From VGRW01 sp031396695 (GTDB lineage Bacteria; Myxococcota_A; UBA9160; SZUA-336), in assembly GCA_031396695.1 (NCBI GenBank), contig JANNLG010000013.1:1-64000 (forward strand): DNA of 64,000 nt. The letters run 5' to 3'. Under the pieces are notes generated by a model. It did not search any database and was not told the DNA's origin. It worked only from the letters and a program-made list of their open reading frames with translations. The first letter of the stretch is position 1, and the number at the start of each line of letters is the position of its first letter. The position numbers and the translations under genes are program-made. Positions 17,428 through 24,560 of the stretch are shown here, in pieces.

Positions 17428-18294
17428 CTAGCGCGCGGACGACGCCGACGCGGGCAGGCGCTCCGCCGCCGCCCGCTCCTGCTCGGCCAGCCAGCGGATC
17501 ACGAGCCGGTTGAAGCGCGGCGCGAGCTCGGCCGCGACCAGGTGCCCGGCGTTGGGCAGCAGCACGAGCCGCGAATCCTTGATGCGTCCGACGAGCTGAC
17601 GCGAGAGATGCGGCGGCGTGAGGATGTCACCCTCGCCGCACACGACCAGCGTCGCTGCGTCGATCCGGTCGACGCGATCGAGCGCGTCGTGCGCGATGCA
17701 GGCCTCGGCCTGGCGCGCGAAGACCAGGTCGTCCATCGGCGCGTCGTCGCGCAGGTAGAAGCGCCACATCGCCTCGATCAGGTCCTCCTGCTCCATGGTC
17801 GCGTCGCCCAGCGTCCAGATCAGGCGCTGCTTCACGCGCACCTCGGCGGGAACCTTGAGCTCGACCATCCGCTTCCACAGATCGATCACCGCGCGGCGCT
17901 TGGCGTCGGCGCGCGCGTAGGTGCCGACCAGCACCAGCGAAGAGATTCGCTGCGGGTGCGCGAGCGCGAGCTCCTGCGCGATCATGCCGCCGAGAAATCC
18001 GCCGAGCACGTGCGCGCGCGGCAGCTCGAGATGATCGAGCAACGCGCGCGCGTCCTCCGCCATCTCGGCGGTCGAGAACGAGCCGCCCGGATCCTCCGAC
18101 TGACCCGCGCCGCGGTTGTCGAAGATGATGCACGGGCGCCCGGCCTTCACGAGATCGGGCACCGTCACGCTGAGCCAGCCCTGGCAGGTGCCGCCCATGC
18201 CCATGATCAAAAGTAGCGGCGTGCGCGGGCCTTCGCCGTGGATCTCGTAGTGGATCGCGAAACCGCGGGTGCGAAAGCTCGGCATCGCGCACAT
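17428..18294 (-). CDS. Alpha/beta-hydrolase-fold protein lacking the nucleophile serine
   Basis: 288 residues with the full fold: LLLIMGMGGTCQGW (oxyanion region, ~28), FDNRGAGQSEDPGG (~58), the acid in VVCGEGDILTPP (~217) and the His in PNAGHLV (~246). The nucleophile elbow reads VLGGFLGGMIAQEL, so the residue in place of Ser of GxSxGG is Phe (codon TTT). One C-to-T change from TCT would give this. It is therefore either a non-catalytic family member or a point error. The ATG at 18294 has GGAG 6 nt upstream. Its nearest relatives are homoserine-acetyltransferase/3-oxoadipate-lactonase-like esterases. Confidence 0.8.
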   Translation of the reverse strand: MCAMPSFRTRGFAIHYEIHGEGPRTPLLLIMGMGGTCQGWLSVTVPDLVKAGRPCIIFDNRGAGQSEDPGGSFSTAEMAEDARALLDHLELPRAHVLGGFLGGMIAQELALAHPQRISSLVLVGTYARADAKRRAVIDLWKRMVELKVPAEVRVKQRLIWTLGDATMEQEDLIEAMWRFYLRDDAPMDDLVFARQAEACIAHDALDRVDRIDAATLVVCGEGDILTPPHLSRQLVGRIKDSRLVLLPNAGHLVAAELAPRFNRLVIRWLAEQERAAAERLPASASSAR

Positions 18295-18356
18295 CCTACT
18301 CTCCGGCCCCGAAAATTCTCCTTCACGCGCCTGTCGCTGCGTGGTAGAACGCTCCC

Positions 18357-18956
18357 ATGCTGACTGCCCGGCGATCTCTGGGCGTGGTATTCCTCGCTGT
18401 CTTCATCGCGAGCCCCGTCCAGGCGGCGATCATCGGCTTCACGGTCCAGTTCACCGACACGTTCGTCTCGCTGAACAACGACTCGGATTTCGCCGACATC
18501 ACCGCGTACACGATCAGCATCGGCGACACCGCCTTCAACTTCGACCGCGTGACCTCGGGTTTCGAGTTCGCCGGCAGCTCCGTCGTGGTGGTCTCGCCGG
18601 ACGCCGTCGACGACGCAGTACGCTCGGACGATCTCTCGCTTTCGTTCGAAAACTTCTTTCCGGGCCAACGGTCGCAGTCGATCGTCGACATCGATCCCGA
18701 CAGCGGGAACTCGGACGTCTGCTGCACGATCTACGGGGTGATGTTCAACAACGGCGACGCGCCGAACGCCGTGATCGCCGTGACGTTTTCGAACGGCTTC
18801 ATTCTCGACGCAGAGATCCCGGACATGGACTCCGCAGCGGCCTGCTCGAGCGGCTGCGAATTCTCGTCGGAATTCGACCTCCCGGAGCCGGCGCTGCCGC
18901 TACTCGTCGGCAGCATGGTCGCCGCCGCGCTCGTCGCGCGCCGCCGTTCGTCCTAG
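18357..18956 (+). CDS. Secreted protein with PEP-CTERM-type sorting tail
   Basis: 199 residues. A signal peptide at 1-24 (VVFLAVFIASPVQA) precedes an acidic, low-Lys beta-rich body with a Cys-Cys pair (SDVCCTIYG) and a second pair of cysteines near the end. The C-terminus is LPEPALPLLVGSMVAAALVA followed by RRRSS, the tripartite PEP box, membrane helix and basic tail of exosortase substrates. Such proteins are exported and processed by EpsH/XrtA-type exosortases in bacteria that make extracellular polysaccharide. No exosortase is in the window. A single-gene unit facing the convergent 18972-19475 gene. Function of the body unknown. Confidence 0.8.
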   Translation: MLTARRSLGVVFLAVFIASPVQAAIIGFTVQFTDTFVSLNNDSDFADITAYTISIGDTAFNFDRVTSGFEFAGSSVVVVSPDAVDDAVRSDDLSLSFENFFPGQRSQSIVDIDPDSGNSDVCCTIYGVMFNNGDAPNAVIAVTFSNGFILDAEIPDMDSAAACSSGCEFSSEFDLPEPALPLLVGSMVAAALVARRRSS

Positions 18957-18974
18957 CGCGATCGCTTCGCGCTA
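18954..18974. terminator. Bidirectional hairpin between convergent genes
   Basis: A perfect inverted repeat TAGCGCGA-TCGCT-TCGCGCTA (8-bp stem, 5-nt loop). It begins at the stop codon of the PEP-CTERM gene and contains the stop codon of the facing gene (CTA at 18972). No U-run follows on either strand, so rho-independent termination is not assured, but position and symmetry suggest a shared terminator. Confidence 0.5.
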
Positions 18975-19475
18975 TTCGTCGTAGGACTTGCGCGCGACGG
19001 ACTCGTCCAGCTCGGAATCGTCAAAGCAGCGGGGCGGCACACCGAGCTCGTGGCCTCGGGTTTCGATCGTGCTCTCCTGGAACTCGGCCTTCTCGAGCTC
19101 GAGCTCCGCGCCGACGATGCGCGCGTCGCGGTAGTGGCCCATGTCGACGAGCGGGATCGATTCGGCGGCCTCGAGCGCCTCCTGGGCTGCGACCACCCGC
19201 CGGCGCACGATCTGCCAACTCTCGATCAGGACGTGGTGCGTGCGACACGCGTCGGCCGCTTCGCGCGCGGGCGCTCGCTTTCGCGCGGCAGGCGATGCGG
19301 GCGCGACTGGCAGGACGGGCTTCGGCGCGGTCGCGGGCGACTTCACGGGAACGACGATGATGCGTCCGCTCGCGTCTTGAATCACCGTCGCCTCGCCGCT
19401 GGCGTCGTCGGTGCGCGCTTCGAAGGGAGCGGCGAGCAGCAGTGCGATGGCGAGCACGAGCCCGCCGCGCGTCAC
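18972..19475 (-). CDS. Secreted protein of unknown function, coupled to mglA
   Basis: About 167 residues. Signal peptide (LVLAIALLLAAPFEA) followed by a Pro/Ala-rich linker (~45-70) and a helical C-terminal half with two cysteines (DACRTH and PPRCFDD). It includes a long amphipathic stretch (VVAAQEALEAAESIPLVDMG). No family recognised. The GTG start at 19475 overlaps the mglA stop (GTGA), so it is probably translated with mglA. A link to MglA function is only positional. Confidence 0.65.
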   Translation of the reverse strand: MTRGGLVLAIALLLAAPFEARTDDASGEATVIQDASGRIIVVPVKSPATAPKPVLPVAPASPAARKRAPAREAADACRTHHVLIESWQIVRRRVVAAQEALEAAESIPLVDMGHYRDARIVGAELELEKAEFQESTIETRGHELGVPPRCFDDSELDESVARKSYDE

Positions 19476-20065
19476 CGGCTGCCCTTCTTGAGCTCCTGCA
19501 GCACCAGGCGCGCGAGCGCCTTCAGGGTCTCGAACACGCCCTTGCCCGACTGCGCGGCGGCCTCGAAGTCGGCGATCTTGCCCGTCGGGTTTAGCGACGA
19601 CCGGAGCTCCTCGAGCGCGACGGCGTTGGGCAGGTCGCGCTTGTTGTACTGGAGCACGACGGGGATCTTGTCGAAGTCGTAGCCCTGCTCGCGCAGGTTC
19701 GCCTTCAGGTTCTCGAGCGACTCGACGTTCGCCTCGAAGCGCTCTTCCTGGCTGTCGGCGACGAACACCACGCCGTCGACGCCCTTCAGGATCAGCTTGC
19801 GGCTGGCGTCGTAGAAGACCTGACCCGGAACGGTGTAGAGGTGAAAGCGCGTCTTGAAGCCGCGGATCTCGCCGAGCGAGAGCGGCAGGAAGTCGAAGAA
19901 GAGCGTGCGCTCGGTCTCGGTCGCGAGCGAGATCATCTTGCCCTTCGCGTCCGCCGCGGTCTTCTCGTAGATGTACTTCAGGTTCGTCGTCTTGCCGCAC
20001 AGACCCGGCCCGTAGTAGACGAGCTTGCAGTTGATCTCGCGAGCGCTGTAGTTGATGAACGCCAT
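19472..20065 (-). CDS. mglA: MglA-type small Ras-like GTPase
   Basis: 197 residues. The P-loop is GPGLCGKTTNL (~19), switch II region TVPGQVFYDASRKL (~77) and base-recognition motif NKRDLP (~142). The N-terminus AFINYSAREINCKLVYYGPG is typical of MglA. In Myxococcus xanthus MglA-GTP marks the leading pole for gliding and type IV pilus motility; in Thermus and Bdellovibrio it also governs polarity or pili. No motility gene is nearby here. It follows its GAP partner mglB by 8 bp and overlaps the next gene by 4 bp. Confidence 0.95.
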   Translation of the reverse strand: MAFINYSAREINCKLVYYGPGLCGKTTNLKYIYEKTAADAKGKMISLATETERTLFFDFLPLSLGEIRGFKTRFHLYTVPGQVFYDASRKLILKGVDGVVFVADSQEERFEANVESLENLKANLREQGYDFDKIPVVLQYNKRDLPNAVALEELRSSLNPTGKIADFEAAAQSGKGVFETLKALARLVLQELKKGSR

Positions 20066-20073
20066 TGGGGTCT

Positions 20074-20571
20074 CTAGTCCGAGAACAGGTTGTCGATGTC
20101 TTCGTCGCTGATTTCCGCGAAAGGCGACGCAGGACCGTCCGCGCCCGAATCCGCCTCGGCTCTCTTGAAGATCTCGTCGAACAGCTCGGAAAGCTTTTGC
20201 CCCGCCTTCTTCACGCGCAGGCGAACCAGGCCGAGCGAGCTGCGCTCGTCGAACACGACCACCAGGATGATGCGCTGGGCGACCAGCGTGATGTGCACGT
20301 TGTCGCGCTCGCCCTGGTGAAAGTGGGTCGGGAAGTCGGGCTCGCCGATCACCTTCGCGAGGCCCTGCGTGGCTGCGACGTTGCCGGCCACCAGCGACGC
20401 GAGCGACGTGGTGTCGATGCCTTTGAGCTCGCCGGCCTCGGTCACCAGCTGGCCGTTGCGGTCGACCAGGAAGATCGCCTTCGCGTTGGCGTCCTCGACC
20501 AGCCGCTCGGTGACGGCGAGCAGCTTGCGATGGTCGTCCTCGTAGAGCACTAGCTGCGGCGTCAACGACAT
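20074..20571 (-). CDS. mglB: Roadblock/LC7-domain protein, MglB-type GTPase-activating protein
   Basis: 165 residues. A Roadblock/LC7 fold spans ~12-125 (AIFLVDRNGQLVTEAGEL, DTTSLASLVAGNVAATQGL, ITLVAQRIILVVVFDER). A Ser/Ala/Asp-rich acidic tail ends in ISDEDIDNLF. MglB homodimers stimulate MglA GTP hydrolysis and keep MglA off the lagging pole. The order mglB-mglA and the 8-bp spacing are as in other motile delta-proteobacteria. The acidic tail resembles the C-terminal extension that contacts the opposite face of MglA. Confidence 0.92.
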   Translation of the reverse strand: MSLTPQLVLYEDDHRKLLAVTERLVEDANAKAIFLVDRNGQLVTEAGELKGIDTTSLASLVAGNVAATQGLAKVIGEPDFPTHFHQGERDNVHITLVAQRIILVVVFDERSSLGLVRLRVKKAGQKLSELFDEIFKRAEADSGADGPASPFAEISDEDIDNLFSD

Positions 20572-20733
20572 CGCCTCGGCCCCTTCATGATCCCGGCGTG
20601 ATCTCGGCTTGATTCCGTTGCACTTGGAAGATGTAAGGCTTCGATCTGCCTGGGAAATTTCCTTTGCCGAGACTAGCAGAGGCGGATTTCCAGTTACAAG
20701 CCGATTTCACGCTCTGGAATCGGCGGCGGCGCT
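20572..20733 (-). promoter_or_regulatory. AT-richer gap upstream of mglB, candidate promoter
   Basis: The 162-bp gap between recR and mglB is markedly more AT-rich than the coding sequence. It holds the perfect palindrome GGAAATTTCC (20653-20662). On the minus strand, TTGTAA and TAGTCT sit 18 nt apart upstream of the palindrome and could be weak sigma-70 elements. That mglBA has its own promoter here is inference; no terminator after recR is clear. Confidence 0.3.
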
Positions 20734-21342
20734 TCAGCTCTTGAACGAACGGCGATTCTCGAGTGACTTTCGCACCGTGATCGGGTCGACGTACTCGAGA
20801 TCCCCGCCGATCGGCATGCCGTAGCCGATGCGCGTGACCGGCACGCCGTATTTCTGCATGCGATCGGCGACGTAGAGCGCGGTGGCCTCGCCTTCCGGGT
20901 TGGGATTCGTGGCGAGGATGACCTCTTCGATCCCGCCGCGCTCCATGCGCTTGGCGAGCGCGTCGATGCGCAGCGAATCGGGCCCGATTCCGTCGAGCGG
21001 CGAGATGGTGCCGCCCAGCACGTGGTAGCGGCCCTTGAAGCTGCCCGTGCTCTCGATCGAGGCCAGGTCCGCCGGCTCCTCCACGACGCACACCAGGCTG
21101 GCGTCGCGCGTGTCGTCGCGACAGATCTCGCAGGGCGATCGCGAAGTCAGGTTGAAGCACTCCTCGCACAGGCGGATGTCGGCGCGCAGGCGCAGGATGG
21201 CCTCGCCGAGCTCGGCCGCGTAGCTCTCCGGCGCCGAGAGCATGAAGTAGGCGAGCCGCGTGGCCGTCTTCTCGCCCACGCCCGGGAGCCGGCGCAGCGC
21301 CTTCACCAGCCGGTCGATCGGTTCGAGGCTCGACTCGCTCAC
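20734..21342 (-). CDS. recR: Recombination mediator protein RecR
   Basis: 202 residues, normal length. It has a helix-hairpin-helix (RLPGVGEKTATRLA, ~18), a zinc finger CEECFNLTSRSPCEIC (~58) and a Toprim domain (CVVEEPADLASIE, ILATNPNPEGEATALY). A Walker-B-like C-terminal part ends RIGYGMPIGGDLEYVD. RecR with RecO loads RecA on SSB-coated gaps. The GTG start at 21342 overlaps the dnaX stop (GTGA). The nucleoid protein gene ybaB, which commonly sits between dnaX and recR, is absent. Confidence 0.95.
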   Translation of the reverse strand: MSESSLEPIDRLVKALRRLPGVGEKTATRLAYFMLSAPESYAAELGEAILRLRADIRLCEECFNLTSRSPCEICRDDTRDASLVCVVEEPADLASIESTGSFKGRYHVLGGTISPLDGIGPDSLRIDALAKRMERGGIEEVILATNPNPEGEATALYVADRMQKYGVPVTRIGYGMPIGGDLEYVDPITVRKSLENRRSFKS

Positions 21343-22976
21343 GCGCCGCCGCCGGACGGCGTGACGAGCGCGCGCGTGTCGATGCGCACCTCGCGCAGCT
21401 CGGCGTCGAGCGCGTCGATCACCTCGCGCACGCGCGGGTTGGCCTTGGCTTCCGTGCGCACGCGCGCCTCGAGCGCGGAGCGCTGCTCGTGGCTCAGCAC
21501 CGAGCGGCCCGGAGGCAGCGGCGCGGCGGCACGAGCGTCCTCGCCCGCGCCGGCGGCGAGATACTCGCCGTCGTCGGGAAGCGGTGGCTCGTCCGGGGAA
21601 ATCGCGAGCGCGGTCGGAGCTGCGGCGATCGGAGTCGGTGCGAGGACCGGAGTCGGCGCAGGTGTGGGCGCGGGTCTCGACGAAGCCGGCGGTAATGCGA
21701 CAGGCGCGGGCGGTGCTGCCTGCCGCTCCGGCGGTTTGCGCGCGGGTTCGGGCACGGAGGGTCGGCCGCCGCCGCGCGGTCCGGCGCCGCCGGGCCCCGC
21801 GCCGGGACCGGGACCCGAACCGCCGGGCGCGCCGCCGCCGGCGTCGAGCGCGTCGAGCTTCTGCACGAGCGCGCTGATCGACTCCGCCTCGGGCAGGGTC
21901 GCGAGCCGCAGCACCGCCATCTCGAGCGCGTGCTCCTGACGCGAGGCGAACGCGAGCTCGCCGATGCGCGAGAGCAACACGCGGAACAAGCGCTGCAGCG
22001 TCTCGGGATCGTGCGGCTTCGCGCGCGCGCGCAGCTCGGCGAGCGCGTCGGGCGCGGCGTCGATCATGCCGGTCGGATCGTCGATCAGCCGCGCCACCAC
22101 CAGATCGCGCAGCTCCGCGAGCAGGTCGCCGGCCAGCCGCACCGGATCGACGCCCTGCTCGAGCACGCGGCGCAGCGCCACCAGCGCGCGCGCGGGATCG
22201 CGCGCGAGCACGGGCTCGAGCACGTCGACCAGCAGCTTCCGATCGACCAGATCGAGAATCGCGATCGCCTCGCCGTCACCGACCTGCTTGCCCAGGGCGC
22301 TCGTCAGCCGGTCGAGCAGCGTCAGCGCGTCGCGCCCGCTGCCGTCGGCCTCGCGCGCGATCGTGCGCAGCACCGTCTCGGAGACCTCGATGTCGTCGGC
22401 GGCGCAGATCTTGCCGAGCAACGTGAGCAGCTCCGCGGAGCCGAGCCGTCGCAGATCGAATCTTTGCACGCGCGACAGCACCGTGATCGGAATCTTCTGC
22501 GGATCGGTGGTCGCCAGGATGAACAGGCTGCGCGGCGGCGGCTCCTCGAGCGTCTTCAGCAGCGCGTTGAACGCCGGGGTCGACAGCATGTGGACTTCGT
22601 CGATGATGAAGATCCGGTGCTTCCCGGGTGCGGCCGCGTAGCGCACGCTCTCGCGGATCTCGCGCACGCTGTCGACGCCGGTGTTGCTGGCCGCGTCGAT
22701 CTCCTGCACGTCCAGCGAGGTGCCGGCCGCGATCTCGAGACACGGCGAGCACCGGCCGCACGGCTTCTCGGTCGGTCCCTCGTCGCAGTTCAGCGCGCGC
22801 GCCAGGATGCGCGCGATGGTGGTCTTGGCCACGCCGCGCGGACCCGCGAGCAACAGGGCGTGCGGCACGCGGCCCAAGCGCAGCGCGTTGCGCAAGGCGG
22901 TCACGACGTGCCGCTGACCTTCGATCTCGTCGAAGGTCTTCGGGCGGAAGCGCCGCGCGAGAACCTCGTAGCTCAC
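21339..22976 (-). CDS. dnaX: DNA polymerase III subunit gamma/tau
   Basis: 545 residues, GTG start. AAA+ clamp-loader ATPase: Walker A AGPRGVAKTTIA (~45), a four-Cys zinc site (NCDEGPTEKPCGRCSPC), DEVH Walker B (FIIDEVHML) and the SRC-equivalent LSRVQRF. After the lid and collar domains (~to 360) comes a long Pro/Ala/Gly linker (~365-490) and a short C-terminal domain with HEQRSALEARV. No A-rich slippery heptamer of the E. coli frameshift type is visible, so a separate gamma form is not predicted. Lies directly downstream of the SRP RNA. Confidence 0.95.
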   Translation of the reverse strand: MSYEVLARRFRPKTFDEIEGQRHVVTALRNALRLGRVPHALLLAGPRGVAKTTIARILARALNCDEGPTEKPCGRCSPCLEIAAGTSLDVQEIDAASNTGVDSVREIRESVRYAAAPGKHRIFIIDEVHMLSTPAFNALLKTLEEPPPRSLFILATTDPQKIPITVLSRVQRFDLRRLGSAELLTLLGKICAADDIEVSETVLRTIAREADGSGRDALTLLDRLTSALGKQVGDGEAIAILDLVDRKLLVDVLEPVLARDPARALVALRRVLEQGVDPVRLAGDLLAELRDLVVARLIDDPTGMIDAAPDALAELRARAKPHDPETLQRLFRVLLSRIGELAFASRQEHALEMAVLRLATLPEAESISALVQKLDALDAGGGAPGGSGPGPGAGPGGAGPRGGGRPSVPEPARKPPERQAAPPAPVALPPASSRPAPTPAPTPVLAPTPIAAAPTALAISPDEPPLPDDGEYLAAGAGEDARAAAPLPPGRSVLSHEQRSALEARVRTEAKANPRVREVIDALDAELREVRIDTRALVTPSGGGA

Positions 22977-23026
22977 CGCTCTTGGCTCATCGGACCGCCA
23001 TCATGACAGGGGGAAACTCGGCAGAT

Positions 23027-23156
23027 CCATCACCGCGGGTGATCGCTGGGCCGATCCGACCACCTGGAGAGCACCGCTACCGTTGCTTCCTTCCGGACCT
23101 GGCGGGGTTCACGGACCGACCACCGGCCGGGACCCAGCGATCACCGGCGGTGATGG
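23027..23156 (-). ncRNA. ffs: Bacterial signal recognition particle RNA (4.5S type)
   Basis: The minus strand contains the invariant apical domain CAGGTCCGGAAGGAAGCAAC (around 23084-23103). This has the GGAA tetraloop and the internal-loop purines that bind Ffh. The two ends pair almost perfectly: CCATCACCGCCGGTGATCGC at the 5' end against GCGATCACCCGCGGTGATGG at the 3' end. This gives one long hairpin of about 130 nt, with ends set from the outermost pairs and therefore approximate. It lies just upstream of dnaX, a common place. Its 5' part overlaps the last ~48 bp of the M20 peptidase frame on the same strand. Confidence 0.92.
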
Positions 23157-24512
23157 ACGGCGGGACTCTAACTTGGCATCGCCCGCAGGTAAACCGGCGC
23201 CGCCGGACGCGGCGCTCGGGGCGGGCGGCGCCTCGCGCACGAGCTTGCGCAGCATGATCGCGGCCAGCGTCGCCCGCTCGGACAGGCTCGCGAGCTCGAT
23301 GTACTCGCTGTCGGTGTGCGCGTCGCCGCCGCGCGCGCCCATCGAGTCGAGCGTCGGCAACCCCGCCGCGGCCATGATCGAGCCGTCTGTGACGCCGGCC
23401 GAGTGCACCGCTTCGGGCGTCGCCAGGCGCAGCGCAGCCGCGACCTCGCGGTGCAGGGCGAGCAGCTTCGCGACTTCCGGCGTCTCGGGCTTCGGCGACC
23501 GGTGCAGCAGGCCCCACAGCTTCGCGCTCGTGCCCGCGCCGTCGTTGGTCAATGCGATCCGCTCGAGCTGGCGCTGCACTTGCTTGCCCTGCTCGAGCTC
23601 GTCGTAGCGCACGTCGATCCAGGCCTCGGCGTGGGCGGGCACGATGTTGCGCTTGGTGCCGCCCGAGATCGTGCCGACGTTCAGGATGATGCCGCGGTCG
23701 TAGTCGGTGAGCGATTCGATCGCGATCACCTTCTTGGCGAGCGCCACGATCGCGCTGCGCCCGTCGCGCTGCGACGTGGCGACGTGCGACGCGACGCCCT
23801 CGACCGACAGGTGGAACTGGCCCACGCCGCTGCGCGAGCGCGCCATCTCGCCGCCCTCGCGCGAGGGCTCGAACACGAAACCGAGCTGCGCGCGCTTGGC
23901 TTCGGCCTCGATGCGCGCGCGCGAGCCCAGCGAGCCGATCTCCTCGTCGGAGTTGACCAGCACCGTGAAGTCGGCGCGCGACAGGTCGCCGCTCTCCGAG
24001 AGCGCCCGCAGCGCGTACAGCAGCACGACCAGCCCGCCCTTCATGTCGATCACGCCCGGTCCGAGCGCGCGGCGCGGGCTGTCGGGATCGGGTGCGAACT
24101 TCTGGAAGCTCGAATCCAGCTCGAAGACCGTGTCGGAGTGACCCAACAACAGAAAGTGTCGCGCCTGCTCGGGCGCGACCTGCGCCTTGCGCTCCGCCAC
24201 GAGCAGCGGCCCCGTGCGTGCATCCTTGCGATCCGGATACTCGAGCGGCACGCCCGGCTCGATCGTCACCTCGAAGCCGATGGCCTTGAGCGCGTCGGCG
24301 ACCAGCGGCGCGAACGCCTCGAGCCCGGCCGTGTTCCAGGTGCCCGTGTTCCGATCGACCCAGTCCGCGAGCAGCTTCTCCATCTCGGGCTGCTGCTCCG
24401 CGAGCAGCACGCGGATCTCGACGTCCTCCGCGTCCAGCTCCGCCCGCGCCGGCGGCGTGAACAGGGCGCCGAGCGCGAGTAAACCGATCCCCAGAAGCGC
24501 GTTCCCCCGCAT
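23109..24512 (-). CDS. Secreted M20-family metallopeptidase (carboxypeptidase G2-like)
   Basis: 467 residues. A signal peptide (1-24, ending PPARA) is followed by the M20 catalytic domain with metal ligands in LLLGHSDTVFE (~124), GVIDMKGG (~153), NSDEEIGS (~187, catalytic Glu-Glu) and GDAHTDSEYI near the end. A dimerisation domain is inserted (~215-330). It should hydrolyse a peptide or amide in the periplasm. The last ~35 residues after LRKLVREAP are Pro/Ser-rich and not part of the fold. The frame ends at 23109, inside the SRP RNA gene, so the tail is probably incidental. Confidence 0.85.
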   Translation of the reverse strand: MRGNALLGIGLLALGALFTPPARAELDAEDVEIRVLLAEQQPEMEKLLADWVDRNTGTWNTAGLEAFAPLVADALKAIGFEVTIEPGVPLEYPDRKDARTGPLLVAERKAQVAPEQARHFLLLGHSDTVFELDSSFQKFAPDPDSPRRALGPGVIDMKGGLVVLLYALRALSESGDLSRADFTVLVNSDEEIGSLGSRARIEAEAKRAQLGFVFEPSREGGEMARSRSGVGQFHLSVEGVASHVATSQRDGRSAIVALAKKVIAIESLTDYDRGIILNVGTISGGTKRNIVPAHAEAWIDVRYDELEQGKQVQRQLERIALTNDGAGTSAKLWGLLHRSPKPETPEVAKLLALHREVAAALRLATPEAVHSAGVTDGSIMAAAGLPTLDSMGARGGDAHTDSEYIELASLSERATLAAIMLRKLVREAPPAPSAASGGAGLPAGDAKLESRRPSPPVIAGSRPVVGP

Positions 24513-24560
24513 GCGCGCATCTTACACAGCGTCGTGCGAGCGCGTACACTGCGCGGGGAA

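Noticed and set aside
13152..17513. Plus-strand open frame of 1453 codons
   Set aside because: Runs antisense to priA and then through ribokinase in another frame. It is His/Arg/Ala/Glu-rich with no fold, as expected for the stop-poor antisense of GC-rich genes.
21720..21850. Pro/Gly-rich stretch in dnaX as a programmed frameshift site
   Set aside because: No A-run or X-XXY-YYZ slippery heptamer with a downstream stem that I can support; it is the normal linker before the C-terminal domain.
23027..23156. Reading the long inverted repeat near 23.1 kb as a terminator or attachment site
   Set aside because: The CAGGTCCGGAAGGAAGC core identifies it as SRP RNA, and the inverted repeat is its closing stem.
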